NCBI RefSeq assembly: GCF_030463565.1
Contig: NC_134652.1
Location: 20,437,397 to 20,501,396, forward strand
Length of the DNA: 64,000 nt
Origin: Pelecanus crispus
Lineage: Eukaryota; Chordata; Aves; Pelecaniformes; Pelecanidae
Direction: 5' to 3'
The notes under the pieces are model-generated. The model ran no database searches, was not told the origin of the DNA, and saw only the letters and a program-made list of their open reading frames with translations. Below are positions 44,201 through 55,041 of this stretch, one piece after another. The translations under genes were made by a program, and so were the position numbers. Position 1 is the first letter of the stretch, and the number at the start of each line of letters is the position of its first letter.

Positions 44201-47200
44201 TGTTCAGACATAACCATGCTCTCTTTGATTTTCTGATCTCGAGCTAGCTCTTGCTTCTTAAGCTGATCCTCAAAGAATTGAAACTGTTCAGATTCAAGCT
44301 GCTGTTGCCGCATATGTGCGATTCGTTTCTTCTCTGCCTCTATTAGCTTTTGATGCTCTAGTTTCTTCAGAAATTCAGTTTTACGTTTGTTCTGAAACAT
44401 ATGCAAAATAGTGACATTCTCAGAACACTAAAAAAAGCTACAAAAAATGAAGGGAAAGAAGGAAACTAATTGTTTAATAAACCCATCAAATCCTGTCATT
44501 AAAAAGTAAGTCTTTTGGAACCTGTTTGCTGAACTGGCAAATACAATTATATCCCCAAAAGTAGTATGATATGGAAGGAAGTATGATAAGTAATGAATTC
44601 CTAACACAGACCTTCCAATCTGCATACCTGTGGTGCTTTGTGTTCTTTCTCCAGTAGTGATAGCACTTGCCTCACTTACCCGTTTATAATAAATTCATTA
44701 AAAAAAAAAACCAAACCAACCACATTTCAGCACAGTGATGATGGAGAGACTAGACACAAGCATAAGCCCTTACAATTTTCAATGCAACAAGAGATCCATG
44801 ACCACAGGGGTTTTCTGGGTAGATTTCATAATCCATTTGGTTATCTGGTTTTGTTGCTTGTCACTGCTGTTTGGATAGGTTTGTCAACTTTCTCCTGCTA
44901 CTTTCTTTCCTCAGTTTGCCCTGGATTGCTTAACCCAGCTTTGGTGCATAGCTTCCTCAGCCTCAGACACATTAGGTGCCTTCTCCACTCTGGTCTATGC
45001 CCCCTTGCCCCCAGGCCACCTGCTGTTCCACAAACCGCAAGGGAAGCTTCAGGTTTCAACAGCTCTTCCTGCTCCCCAGTAAAGGAGAGCATCAAATATC
45101 TCCAGAAGCAAAGGAAAAAAACAGAGCAAAGTAATTTTGTAAATGTCATGAACAAAATAGAGTAGGAAAGAAAGCATCAAACCAATCGGTGACAGGAATA
45201 TGGGCTCTGGGGGTTGGGTTGTTTGGTTTTGGTTATGTGTCGTGTCCGTCCCCGTCCCCCCCCGCCTTTCTTAATTCTCTAGGTCCATTACAAGGGAAGG
45301 AGAGAAAAGGTGGTTTTTCTCAGCTGCTCTTTCCAAGACAAGTTTTTAAAACCACAGGTCCTGTTTTCAGTGACTTCAATACACAAGCTGCAAGTACTTA
45401 TGGTTACTTAAAGAATCAAAGAGGATCAATTCAAACTTGAGCACACTCAGAGCCAAGGGACCTTTTCCACATACTCATGTAAGTGTATCAACAGTATCCT
45501 CTTCAAAACAAAATCAGTGTACCGAAGACCTATTCAGATATTTGTAGACTTATTATGTAAATACCACAGCATATTTATTTCCAAGCACACACTTGTATTA
45601 ACTTATTTTCAAATGACCAACTGATTAGGTTTTGAGAAGTGAAAAGTCATTCTAGGCAGCCTGTGAAATGACTATGTTCTTGCAGAACTGGCATTTTACT
45701 GCGCAATTTTTAAGAAGATTTATGTAACAGAAAAAAAATTTCATACCAAAGATTTAATAACCATATGAAACTTACTGTGTTTTGCATGTATTCTTGATAT
45801 TCTAAGTTATATTTTTTTAAAAGATCTCTCTTCAGTTCATCTGTCCGTGGAAATGCAACCTCCTTCAATTTCTTTGGGGTGGGGAGAAAGATAGATAAGT
45901 TTATTTTTCATTTTTAAAAGAACTGCCTGGAAAACAAACTCAGCTGTAGCACAGATTTAAAAAAATAAAAAGTAAAAAAAAAACCCAAAACCTCTTCTAG
46001 GAAAGAAAGGAAGAAATACACACTAAATCATCAGCTTGCGAAACTTCTGTAGTACACTGCTTTCAATAAAGCTATATTAATTTATATCACTGAAAGTTGT
46101 GACATGACTACTTTTATCTCAAGGAAAGATTAGTCCTTTGTCTGGCAATCTGTTATCTCTGTCTTGTTTAATAGGTGTGTGATGACTAACATTTTTGATG
46201 TAGGTGTAATTTATAAAAAAGCTAAGTCGAACTTTCAGTGTTTCAGGTAGGATCATCACATTTTTCTCTGGGACTCCCTGGACAGAAATATGACGGCATA
46301 TGCCCATTTCTAGGTTGGAAAAAAATTAGTTTATTTGCAGGGGTAGCTACAAATGTAGCTTCCTATGACAGCCCTGGCATTTTCTAAAATAAAAACAATG
46401 CCCTATGTTTTCTACTGATGCAGAGGCTATTACAAAATAATTTAGAAGCGGCAGGCAAGGCCATGCACTTAATCCTACTGAGCACCATAAGAAGGAGTGT
46501 GTTAGATGCCCTTTCTCAACAGGGATGTTTTCCCAGATCATGGGCTACAGTCAAAATTTGGCATGAAGCATTTTGGCCTTGAATATGACATTATTCAGCT
46601 TTAACAGTAGAGAAAGCAAGCAAATATGGCAGCACAAAGCAAAAGAGACACTTATACTACTCATTGGACAATTCCAGATGTTTTAAGCTCAGTATAAGGC
46701 TGTACTTGAAATTCCTCTGGGGGGGGGGAGGGAGGAAAAAATCTGGTAAAACAACAAGTACATATTTGGTAATAAAGAAAGCAAAAATATAATTTGATTA
46801 TTTAGCAGGGTAAGCAAATACCACACGGATACCATCTCTCTCTCCCTCTGTTTACTATAGTCAGTTTGGACCATTAGCCACTCATATAACTGGGACCAGA
46901 ATCAAAGTACCATTAAATTAGCGTATTTTTAACATGTAAACTTTCAGAAATAGATGTACGTGTGTTTCCAACAATCTACCAACTTATTCAGAGACCATTC
47001 TTGTTTACCTTTTAAAACGATAATTTCATTTCCAGTAATGATCAAGTAATTAAACCAAAATAAAACATGAATGACTAGTGTAGAAAGATATCAGAAATTC
47101 AAGCTGTGGTGGCTGCCGTGGGCTATGTGTGCACTAGGGGAAAAGGAGTGCTGGGAAAGAATGGACAGATTCTGGTGGAAACATTTCTTAAAGGCCAGGA

Positions 47201-49874
47201 AACCATAACCCTACCTTAATAATATCTTGTTTTTCTGGTACTGCACATTGGTGATAGTCTCGGTGACTGGGCAGCTTTTCTACAAACAACCTAGAAAATT
47301 AAACACGCATGTGTTTGCCTCAGTAGCCAGAGGGATATCCACAATAGCTTTTATGTTTGCAGAAAAATCAGTTTCATATCACTCTTAAACACTGAGTTCC
47401 AGACAACCTGGAGCAGGTTTCTACACATTCATTTGTTTAAAACAACACCTAAATTCTTGTATAGACTTGTATAGGACACATAGGGTAATGACAGGAGATT
47501 ATTTTCTACATCTGAATATATTTTGGTTTTCATTAATAGTTGGGTTGGGTTAAAAAAAAAGGACTAACTAGCAGCCAGCACCTAAAAATAGCCCTCAGAA
47601 GCACCCTCCACCCTAGCCAGTGTTAATAAATCCTATTTCTACTGTCTTTTTCTGTTCTTAGCTGAAATGCTGAATCTTAAATGGGAAGTCCAGAATGCAA
47701 CACTGACTACCATTAGTTTATTTTCACCAGACCAAGCTGCACAGCTAACTGCAGTAATATTAACCTACCTAAATATCTAAATTATGGCAACATGCAGTTG
47801 CAAAGAGTTTGGAATACACAGCTGCTATCATTCTTTCAGCAATGTGTGCAATGTTCACCTGCAGACCCTCTTTTTATAGAGATACATACATTTAAAATTA
47901 AGTGGAATAAGAAAGATTTGGTCTAGTTTTCAGAGTATGAGGCAAATAAGGGGGAGGAGGGAAGGAGGTGTCCTATTATAAAAGTTTTAAAATATGCATA
48001 TAAACCAAAACCTTTCAGAAGTAAGAAAACAAACCAGTCAATCCTACAGCAAAACTAGGTAGTTAAAAAGTTTGAACCTGCCACTGATATATTTTTCAGC
48101 TGGCTATTTTAAGCGTTGTAATGAAAGCTGTCTGGATTTGGGGTTTTTTTGGGTGGGGAGAATAATTATACAATGAACACATATTGTGGATTTTGCACTT
48201 ACTCCTGTAAGAAGCAATAAATTATACTTAATCCTTTGGGGGAAGAAAAGTAAACAGAGGCAAAAAGCCATTTTTTCATATTTTTAAAGTGCTGTGCAAT
48301 ACTACCATCTTTAAGATTGGTAGAAGCTCATAGGGTGTAACTATTAAAGGCTCAGAAATCTTATCTAAACATTGCTTTTTAAGCCATGCACTGTATTTAA
48401 TCAACATGCTGATAGATACAGAATAATCTGTGGGAAACAGTGCTCATAGCATAGCCTGATACAGTTAACTTAAACCTCCCTATATTCGTGTAGTTCATAC
48501 CTGGCAGTTAACAGATGGATAGGACTACTATACTAACAGCTGAGATGACATTATAATAGAGCCTGTGGTTAGAGTAAAGATCTCCAAAGAACAAAGCTAT
48601 TCTGCAAGAACACACTAAACATTTTTCTCCTAATCCATAGGGGTGCCCCATTTTCACTGCAACTCTTCATTTCAGTTTACTCAGAATTATAAGCTGTAAT
48701 GACTACAAATGTTTTCTTACGTTATGAACTTATTATAAAAAACAAAAGCATTCTCCAGGTTTCCCTCCTCCATATATACTGATGCCATTCGCTCCATCTC
48801 TACTCCAGATCTAAAGTAACGACGCGGAGTGATGTCTTCATTGATTGTGATATTGCTGCCAAGTTTGCTTAAGGCACGTACTCTCTCTTCTGGGGTCAGA
48901 GAGATATCTGTGTGGTCAGGAATAGCTACTAGCTTTTTCTGAAAAAGAGAAGAGATTAGCAGAGAGAACCAGGTATTATGTTTCACTTTCAGTAAGTGAC
49001 CTCACTCAAGAAAATCAAGGAAAATCTTCAGCTTTTTTCTCAAAATAGGCACTGGTTTCCCCACCACTAGCCACAGCTGAAACATTCCAATGTGTTTCTC
49101 AATTGCAAATCAATTGTGATTGCAATTACAAATAAGAAGTGATCTTATCCCCCTCCCCAAATGCTCAAACTACAAAAAAAATCCCAGGAAAAAAAATTAG
49201 GATAAAATTAAGTAAACCCCTGTAGAAATTATCAAAGGCAACACAAACGGTGTCGTCTTCAGAATCCCCCACACATGAAATTCTGTAAGGTTCTGCCTTA
49301 AGTTACTGAAATAATTTGGTGGAGGGCCTGAATACTCAGACTCCTACTACATGATGTATAGGGTATGACTGCTGGGTATAGTTCAGCTAACACAGCAGTA
49401 AGTTTCCCTGGTCACTCAACAGTTCACTTCAAATGTTCATTTCCAGTTTCAAATGAGGCAGTTAAAACCTAAAAAGTTAGAACTAACTCTACTGAAGAAG
49501 CATATCTGGTTATTATAATCATTACCTTCCTGTTAAGTGGATAGATAAGTGGCTACTGCAAGTTGTTTCCTCTTTGATGAAAATTTTTATTCTTTCTATT
49601 CAAAAGGTTCACTTCAACTTCTTAAAAACCTGATCACTGAAACAAGCTAAAACCCCATAAACCACATATATAGAAATAAAATAAATTCCAACAAAACCAA
49701 CAGGCAGAACGTGCAAGGAACTGGCAACATGCAGGAAAAGACCCTTGTAGCTGGCAGCCAACACTGCTAAACAGCTCTCTTGAATTGTTTCCTATTTGAA
49801 AGAGAGGGTGCTAAGCCATTAAAGCATTTCTTTGTAATACGTACCAATGAGCTAACAGTGAATGGTTGTTCCAT
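38196..49874 (-). CDS. STAMBPL1: STAMBPL1 (AMSH-LP), JAMM deubiquitinase, complete CDS
   Basis: Coding exons, minus strand: 49874-49845, 48938-48721, 47290-47215, 45871-45776, 44391-44037, 43424-43300, 42412-42275, 41649-41537, 39951-39852, 38252-38196. They join in frame to 1308 nt, 435 residues (human 436). It is a zinc metalloprotease that cleaves K63-linked ubiquitin chains and acts in endosomal receptor sorting. N-terminus [10 protein letters not shown] (human MDQPFTVNSL); USP8-dimer/MIT-like helical region about residues 11-130; basic coiled coil about 135-200; JAMM domain about 265-435. Active-site residues by position: E291 (GIETCG), H346 and H348, S356, D359. The second zinc site H361, C401, H407, H409 is also kept. 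Each is one below the human number. The stretch matching the AMSH STAM-SH3-binding motif reads PPVNRVLQP, lacking the lysine. It converges on ACTA2. Confidence 0.97.
39852..39951 (-). CDS. STAMBPL1: STAMBPL1 coding exon 9 (second zinc site)
   Basis: Acceptor gctttccag; completes an aspartate codon, then [20 protein letters not shown] and [13 protein letters not shown]; donor GTAAGT at 39851-39846. An earlier GT at 39861 would break the frame with the last exon, so the GTAAGT donor is chosen. Carries the C/H/H ligands of the structural zinc. Confidence 0.95.
40841..41025 (-). mobile_element. Degenerate CR1 LINE 3' fragment
   Basis: Diverged CR1 3' end in reverse: agagtcacaaaattgaggctgg at one end, cctctgaagattgtctagtc in the middle, ctctctgggcaacctgttcc at the other. 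More mutated than the copies at 4 kb and 33 kb, hence older. It lies between STAMBPL1 coding exons 8 and 9, in the sense orientation of that gene. Confidence 0.8.
41537..41649 (-). CDS. STAMBPL1: STAMBPL1 coding exon 8 (JAMM core)
   Basis: Acceptor tctttttgtag; [20 protein letters not shown] to [10 protein letters not shown] plus two bases; donor GTGAGT. Holds the second histidine, serine and aspartate of the HxHx7SxxD motif; the first histidine is the last codon of the preceding exon. Confidence 0.95.
42275..42412 (-). CDS. STAMBPL1: STAMBPL1 coding exon 7 (Ins-1 region)
   Basis: Acceptor gttttacag; [18 protein letters not shown] to LLTLGWIH; donor GTACGT. 46 codons, phase 0. The final histidine (residue 346) is the first zinc ligand of the JAMM motif. 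Confidence 0.95.
43300..43424 (-). CDS. STAMBPL1: STAMBPL1 coding exon 6 (catalytic glutamate)
   Basis: Acceptor ttttttgttag ends at 43425; reads (T)[19 protein letters not shown] to [12 protein letters not shown]; donor GTACAG. E291 is the JAMM glutamate. 125 nt, ending in phase 0. The first residues (TQLAEALRG, human NLVVEGLRC) are less conserved than the rest. Confidence 0.93.
43428..43472. repeat. (AAAAC)n simple repeat at a splice acceptor
   Basis: Tandem caaaa units on the plus strand, hence GTTTT repeats on the STAMBPL1 sense strand, ending three bases before the acceptor of the catalytic-glutamate exon. The repeat supplies most of the pyrimidine tract of that splice site. Confidence 0.85.
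44037..44391 (-). CDS. STAMBPL1: STAMBPL1 coding exon 5 (coiled coil and linker)
   Basis: Acceptor tatgtttcag; [20 protein letters not shown] through [20 protein letters not shown] to PAATLSAVQ plus one base; donor GTAAGT at 44036. 355 nt. The first part is a charged coiled coil nearly identical to human; the linker after [11 protein letters not shown] is much more variable. Contains [11 protein letters not shown]19 run on the sense strand (44023-44005) follows the donor by 12 bases. Confidence 0.95.
45776..45871 (-). CDS. STAMBPL1: STAMBPL1 coding exon 4
   Basis: Acceptor ctccccaccccaaag; [32 protein letters not shown]; donor GTAAGT. 32 codons, phase 0 at both ends. Too short and split to be found as a stand-alone open frame; identified by the human match [18 protein letters not shown]. 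Confidence 0.93.
47215..47290 (-). CDS. STAMBPL1: STAMBPL1 coding exon 3
   Basis: Acceptor aattttctag; completes a threonine codon, then [25 protein letters not shown]; donor GTAGGG. 76 nt. Part of the USP8-dimer/MIT-like helical domain. Confidence 0.93.
48721..48938 (-). CDS. STAMBPL1: STAMBPL1 coding exon 2 (helical N-terminal domain)
   Basis: Acceptor cttctctttttcag; [20 protein letters not shown] to AFVFYNKFI plus two bases; donor GTAAGA. 218 nt. Closely matches human residues 11-83. Confidence 0.96.
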
Positions 49875-49932
49875 GTTGTTCTCTGTCTGCAAACCAAGGA
49901 GCTTGCTCTTTTCTTCCAAAGTTTCCATCTGA
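49845..49932 (-). CDS. STAMBPL1: STAMBPL1 first coding exon
   Basis: Chosen start is the ATG at 49874-49872 (AACAACATGG, strong context), giving [10 protein letters not shown] as in human; donor GTACGT at 49844. The exon probably begins at 49932 after acceptor ctgccctttgcag. A second ATG at 49928-49926 is in the same frame 18 codons upstream with no stop between. A weaker acceptor (ggtttgcag) would start the exon at 49886 and remove it. Confidence 0.9.
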
Positions 49933-52900
49933 CTGCAAAGGGCAGTATCAATCCAGCGCTCAGTATTTGCAGCCAGCCGTCTCAGGGTTTATTAGCCCAA
50001 GGGAAGCTTGAACATAGATATGTTGATTGTGGTCATGTGCTGGAAAAAATATGACAAGTCATTCAGATCAGAAAGACATTCAAATGTCACATAAGTTTGC
50101 ACGCCTGCACCCACTCATCACTTCAGTATCACAGGACTTACATATTTAATAATAATCTAAACTTCAGCAGGCATCTAGAATTTAAAATGGGACTGCATGG
50201 GGACTTAATAGGACAGTTGTGGCCTAGCTAACCTGTTCTAATGTTATTACAGTGGATTAGAACACAATATAACAAATTATTTTTACAATTTTTAGAGCAA
50301 CTTCAAAAAAATCCAACTTTCAAGCATTAAGTGAAAAACTAAAAGGTCAAAGACTAATCACAGAATCTGTGTTTCCTTGAGCATATGTTCTGACAAACAT
50401 ATTTACAAACAGTGTGAATCTGGCATCTTTTGTGCTGCTAAGCCTGTAAGTCAACCCAAAACTTAGCACACAAACTCACATCAGTAATGTAAAGCAGAGA
50501 AAATATTTCAAGCACCACGTGTTCCACCTGCACAGCTTGGTGACTTCAACAACACTCAAAATACAATGAACTCTGATCAATCAACTGATAGTAATTGCTT
50601 ACTTGTTCAGAGCTGTGTAAGAAAGAAACATTTAGACATGTTGTGGTCATCAGCAAAAAAAAAAAAAAGAAAACCCAAACAAAAACCAACCAAAAAACAA
50701 AAAACCAAAACCAACAAACCCCTGAAAGGGAACTGAATTATTTAAATTACACTGGAAATATGAACATGAAGCTCCTAATGTGTTTTTTCACTTCTGTACA
50801 CTCAATCTAAACAGATTGGATCCTAAAAGTCAAAGGCACTTTATATATTGCAATAAACATGCTTTATGCTTTTGTAAAAGCATAAAGAGTGGGTTCAGCA
50901 AAGATATTTTCCCAGTACACCTCTCTCTAGAGGCCAGAGGACTCTGGGTTAGAGAAAAACAACTCTAATGTGTTTTTAGCTGGCTGCATTTCTCAAGTAT
51001 TAATTTCTGTATTTGGGTCTTCCTAGTTTTTTTCCCCAAAACTAACAGTATCTATTAGATCAGTCTTTAATTTTAACAATTAGTGCAAGTATTACAGGAG
51101 ATATTAAATTAAGTAATCATCCTGGTTTACTTCTAAAAGCCCTTACTGGTATACTCATTCCACCTTATTAATTAAATCTTACTCTGCTTTTACACATGAC
51201 CTCCCAATCTCAATGAATATGTTCTTGCTTGACTTTATACCCATGTTTTCCATTTTCAAGATTTTTATGCTCATCGTCAGGTATGTCACAGGTCTGTGAA
51301 TTCAATTTCAAGACCTGCTTTTTTTTCAAATTAAGGTATTCAAAATGCTTGCACAATTTGTGACAAAAAAAAAAAGGGAGCATGGCTTATACACCCAAGA
51401 CATCAACATTAGTTGTGGTTGCAGCACTAATGGAAACAGTTCTCCAAACAATTTAATTTTACGTACATGGAGCTCTGGTGTAAATGATCAGCTTGGCAGG
51501 AGAGCCTACTCATTGCCTATTCATGGGCTGCAGAAAGGCCCCATGGGACCACAATAGATGAATATTTTTGCTTTAGCCTACACCAAGAAACATACTGCCT
51601 TATGGCTAGTTCCACCTGAAACCCTTCTTCAGCTGGACCACTGTAGATGTGGTAGACTGCGAAAGGAGAGGGCTAAAAGCTTGGCCAGCACAGGGCTCAT
51701 AGTAGTCTTCTGACCCTGCAGCTCAGATTCTAAGCAGAAATAAAACCTTCAGTAAGAGACACGACATTCATATGCCCTGTGTGGCTCAGGAATAACAATT
51801 AAGAAAAATATCTGAGAGCTAAAAAGCATATATTTTAAAACCTTTTATTCACTCACTTATCCATCACTTGTGGATCTTCTTTTTTTTTTTTTTTTTTTTT
51901 ATTTTCCCTAGAAGCAACTGGGAAATCTATGATAGCTGAATGGAAGGCTGGTTTTGGTCTAAAGTATGCATCCAAGTATGACAAACTGCAAAATATTCTA
52001 GTCATTCAATTTATCAAAAAACCACCATCGCTAAAGTAAAGGGTGCAGAAATTTATTTCTATTCAATTCCCTATTTCAATTAGCAGCTTTTGAGCAAACA
52101 ACTGCTTTTCAAGCACTTTCTCCCTAACAGACTTTCTCCAAAATCTAGTGAGGAAATAGACACTTAAGAGAATGCTTTTGAGATGTTTCCCTATGGAGGA
52201 CATAGGATATGGATTATATGCTTCTTTCAACTATTACCACACCTTGAAGACCTTTCAGCCTAGCTGATAGGCAAGTGGAAAAATATTAGTGCAGCGAATG
52301 GGAAACACAAAAGCCACGAACTGGTGTTTTGGTTTGGTTTTAGGGGGGACAGTATTCCCGAAGAGGTCTTTTGTTAAGGAAGCCTATGGTATCCCTCAGC
52401 CAAAATCTCTTTGGAACTGGCACAGGGAGACATCATGGAACCCTTTACTTGCAAATATTTCTCATCTTGGTTGCCTCCAAGAATATTAAAGTTATAAATA
52501 TAAGTAATTTAAGTGATGTTTTTCAACTTAAAGAAGCATTAAAAATAAGGAAAAAAAAAGTGTAACAGCAGGTATTTTAAAGAGGAGACATCTGGTAACA
52601 GCAGAAACTCACACTTCCTTAAAATCATGTCAGAGCTTTGAAAGGATGAAGAAGCTCTACAGAGAGCATGAGTCAAGGCACAGTGCAAGAGCTTAGCAGA
52701 AGAATCGTTGCAAATAAAAGAGGAAACTGACTTTTAAAATTTTGTTTCAGGAGCCCATTAAAAACAGACACTGTAAATAAAGAAGAACTACTATGTTGAA
52801 TTTGTATTACTTTTACAAAAATGTCAAATAAGACTCAAATATATTAGCTATTACAGGTGGCGGCATAATTTAAAAAAAAAAAAAATCCTAAAAAGAATGT

Positions 52901-54953
52901 GGACTGCCTTATGACTGCACTCCAATTTATTATCCTTAACACGTGGACACACTGGCCAGAATTATAAACTACTAAAGTGCAGAAAGTTAAGCTTTACTAA
53001 AAACACCACCAGAGGCATGTCTGCCAGTTCCCTGGAAAGCCTCTGTGTATAATGTTCCTCGTGGCGCAGCTTCACAACCGCCTTCAGCTGGCCAAAGGCC
53101 AACATACGGCCAAGGGGCTCCCCTCACCCCCACCATACTTCTTTGTACTTCCACTTTGTTGACATCGTTGACTTCAAGGCAAGTTGTAGCTGATCCAAAG
53201 TAAAATCAAATGGACTTTTAAAATTACTTCCTTCCTTCTCAAACTCAGAATGCAAGGGAGGAGGCTGAAACATGAAGCCAGCAAAACAGACAGACTTGCC
53301 CCTTACTGAGGCAGTGCTGTCCTAGGTTGATATGAGCTGGCTTTGAAAATGCACCCTAAGAGCTTGTGCAGTGCCTACAAGAATTACCCAGTCCTGATGA
53401 GTGCCTCTCTGTCTTCTGGAAATACACTTATATTTCACTCTACAGGAGCAAAGAGAAATTCAAATATCAAACCTGTCTGTGAAACTGAAATGAATTATAT
53501 TCAAATAAACAAAATAGTTATGCTAATACAGTAAACTGCACGCCAACCCCAGCCACAGGGGAGAAGTAGCAATGCTAGCTTGGAGCTGTCTTAGTATATT
53601 AGAGTGCAAAGTGCTCTAAATTCTAAGATTAAAGATGCATTTTCCTGCTTTACAATTTCAGGCATTCCAACTAGCTTAGATGGACTTAAGTAATGTTTGA
53701 TCAAGAAGAAATATCTGGACATTAAGCATGCAAATCAAGCTTTTTCTAATAATGAACTTTCTGACAGTCATTATCAGAATATAAGAAGTTAACAACCACT
53801 CAATAGTTAAGAAACTTTTCTTGATTTCATTCATAATGGCACTCCTCACCAAATCCCATTTCCTCCTCAAAACCCACTTGTTTTCCTATATGATCCAGCT
53901 TATCATACTAAGCATTAATCCTTTGTAAAATCCAGCTTTATTAAATCAAAGGCCTTCAGCCACAGGAAATAGAGCAAAGTGAGAAAATCAGCATTTTAAA
54001 TGGCATTGAAAGTCATTCTTTCTGTTCAGGCTAACAAACATGGTGCCAAGTACCAGGGAAATGAAAAACAGAGAAAGCAATTTTAACTCAAAAGTATATG
54101 CAAATAGTGGTACGTGAAGATAGAACAAGTATATCAAGACATATCAAGTACCTCAAGAGTAGGCTAATAAGGCAGAGGTGGTATGAGAAGATCTGGAGAA
54201 TGCATACACAAACTCTCACAGTTTTCCAAGAGGTATAATATCATAATTCATCACAAGTTCTCCAATGCCCTCACAGCTTGCTGTGTGCTGGCATGTTTCA
54301 GACAATTGCCAGGACAGATGGATGTGGACAAACAAGAGACACTCCGCCTGTGGTCAGAGCCTGAGAGGTGTGACCCAGCTAAGTTTGCAAGCTACAGAAC
54401 TGTGCTCTGTGGCAGCACACATGGCTGCACAGCAAGGCTTATCAGCCCAAGTGCAGTATGAACTATTTAAGTTACACAGTTTGTGTTTGCAACGCCTTGT
54501 GTGGAGTCAGCTCACAGTCTGGGCAGAGCGAGCTTTTATCGGCCTTCATGCGTTCCTATGACAGGCTCTGCAGTGTCTGTTTAGTATATCTCCTTCACCA
54601 ATACAACCTGACTGTTTGAGATGACTGTACCAGCAAAGACAACAAAGCCAAGCAGGACCATGCTCTGCCAAAGGCTGCCCACAGTGACTGGCAGTACCCC
54701 GGTGGGAGTTGCGCTGCTTAAACTTTCTGGAGAATACAGCCACAAACTGGAGCTCAGAGTACCAGTACCTCCCAGAAACCAGCTGACTGGAGAGCATGAG
54801 GACTGAATTTCAACTTCTTATCATCATTTTAAGGCTGCTTTTGCTTCTTCAGTTCTTCAGAAGAAGTTTTAAAATGTTGAACGAGCTTTTTAGATTTATA
54901 AATAACTGCCTAACTTCAGTATTGGTTTAATCATTAGTTTTCACTTTCTAACA

Positions 54954-55041
54954 TTGGTTACTTTGAAACATTGTTATTGGTTACTTTGAAACATTGTTAT
55001 TGGTTACTTTGAAACATTGTTATTGGTTACTTTGAAACATT
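54954..55041. repeat. 23-bp tandem repeat, 3.8 copies
   Basis: Unit ttggttactttgaaacattg plus tta, at 54954, 54977, 55000 and a partial copy at 55023. Copies are identical. Half-matching flanks (ttctaacattgg before, cctttgtaacat after) suggest the unit grew from local sequence. Confidence 0.92.

Noticed and set aside
54180-54810. GC-richer block in STAMBPL1 intron 1, considered as an LTR or inserted gene
   Set aside because: No terminal repeats, primer-binding site or protein similarity were seen. A repeat-library search would be needed.
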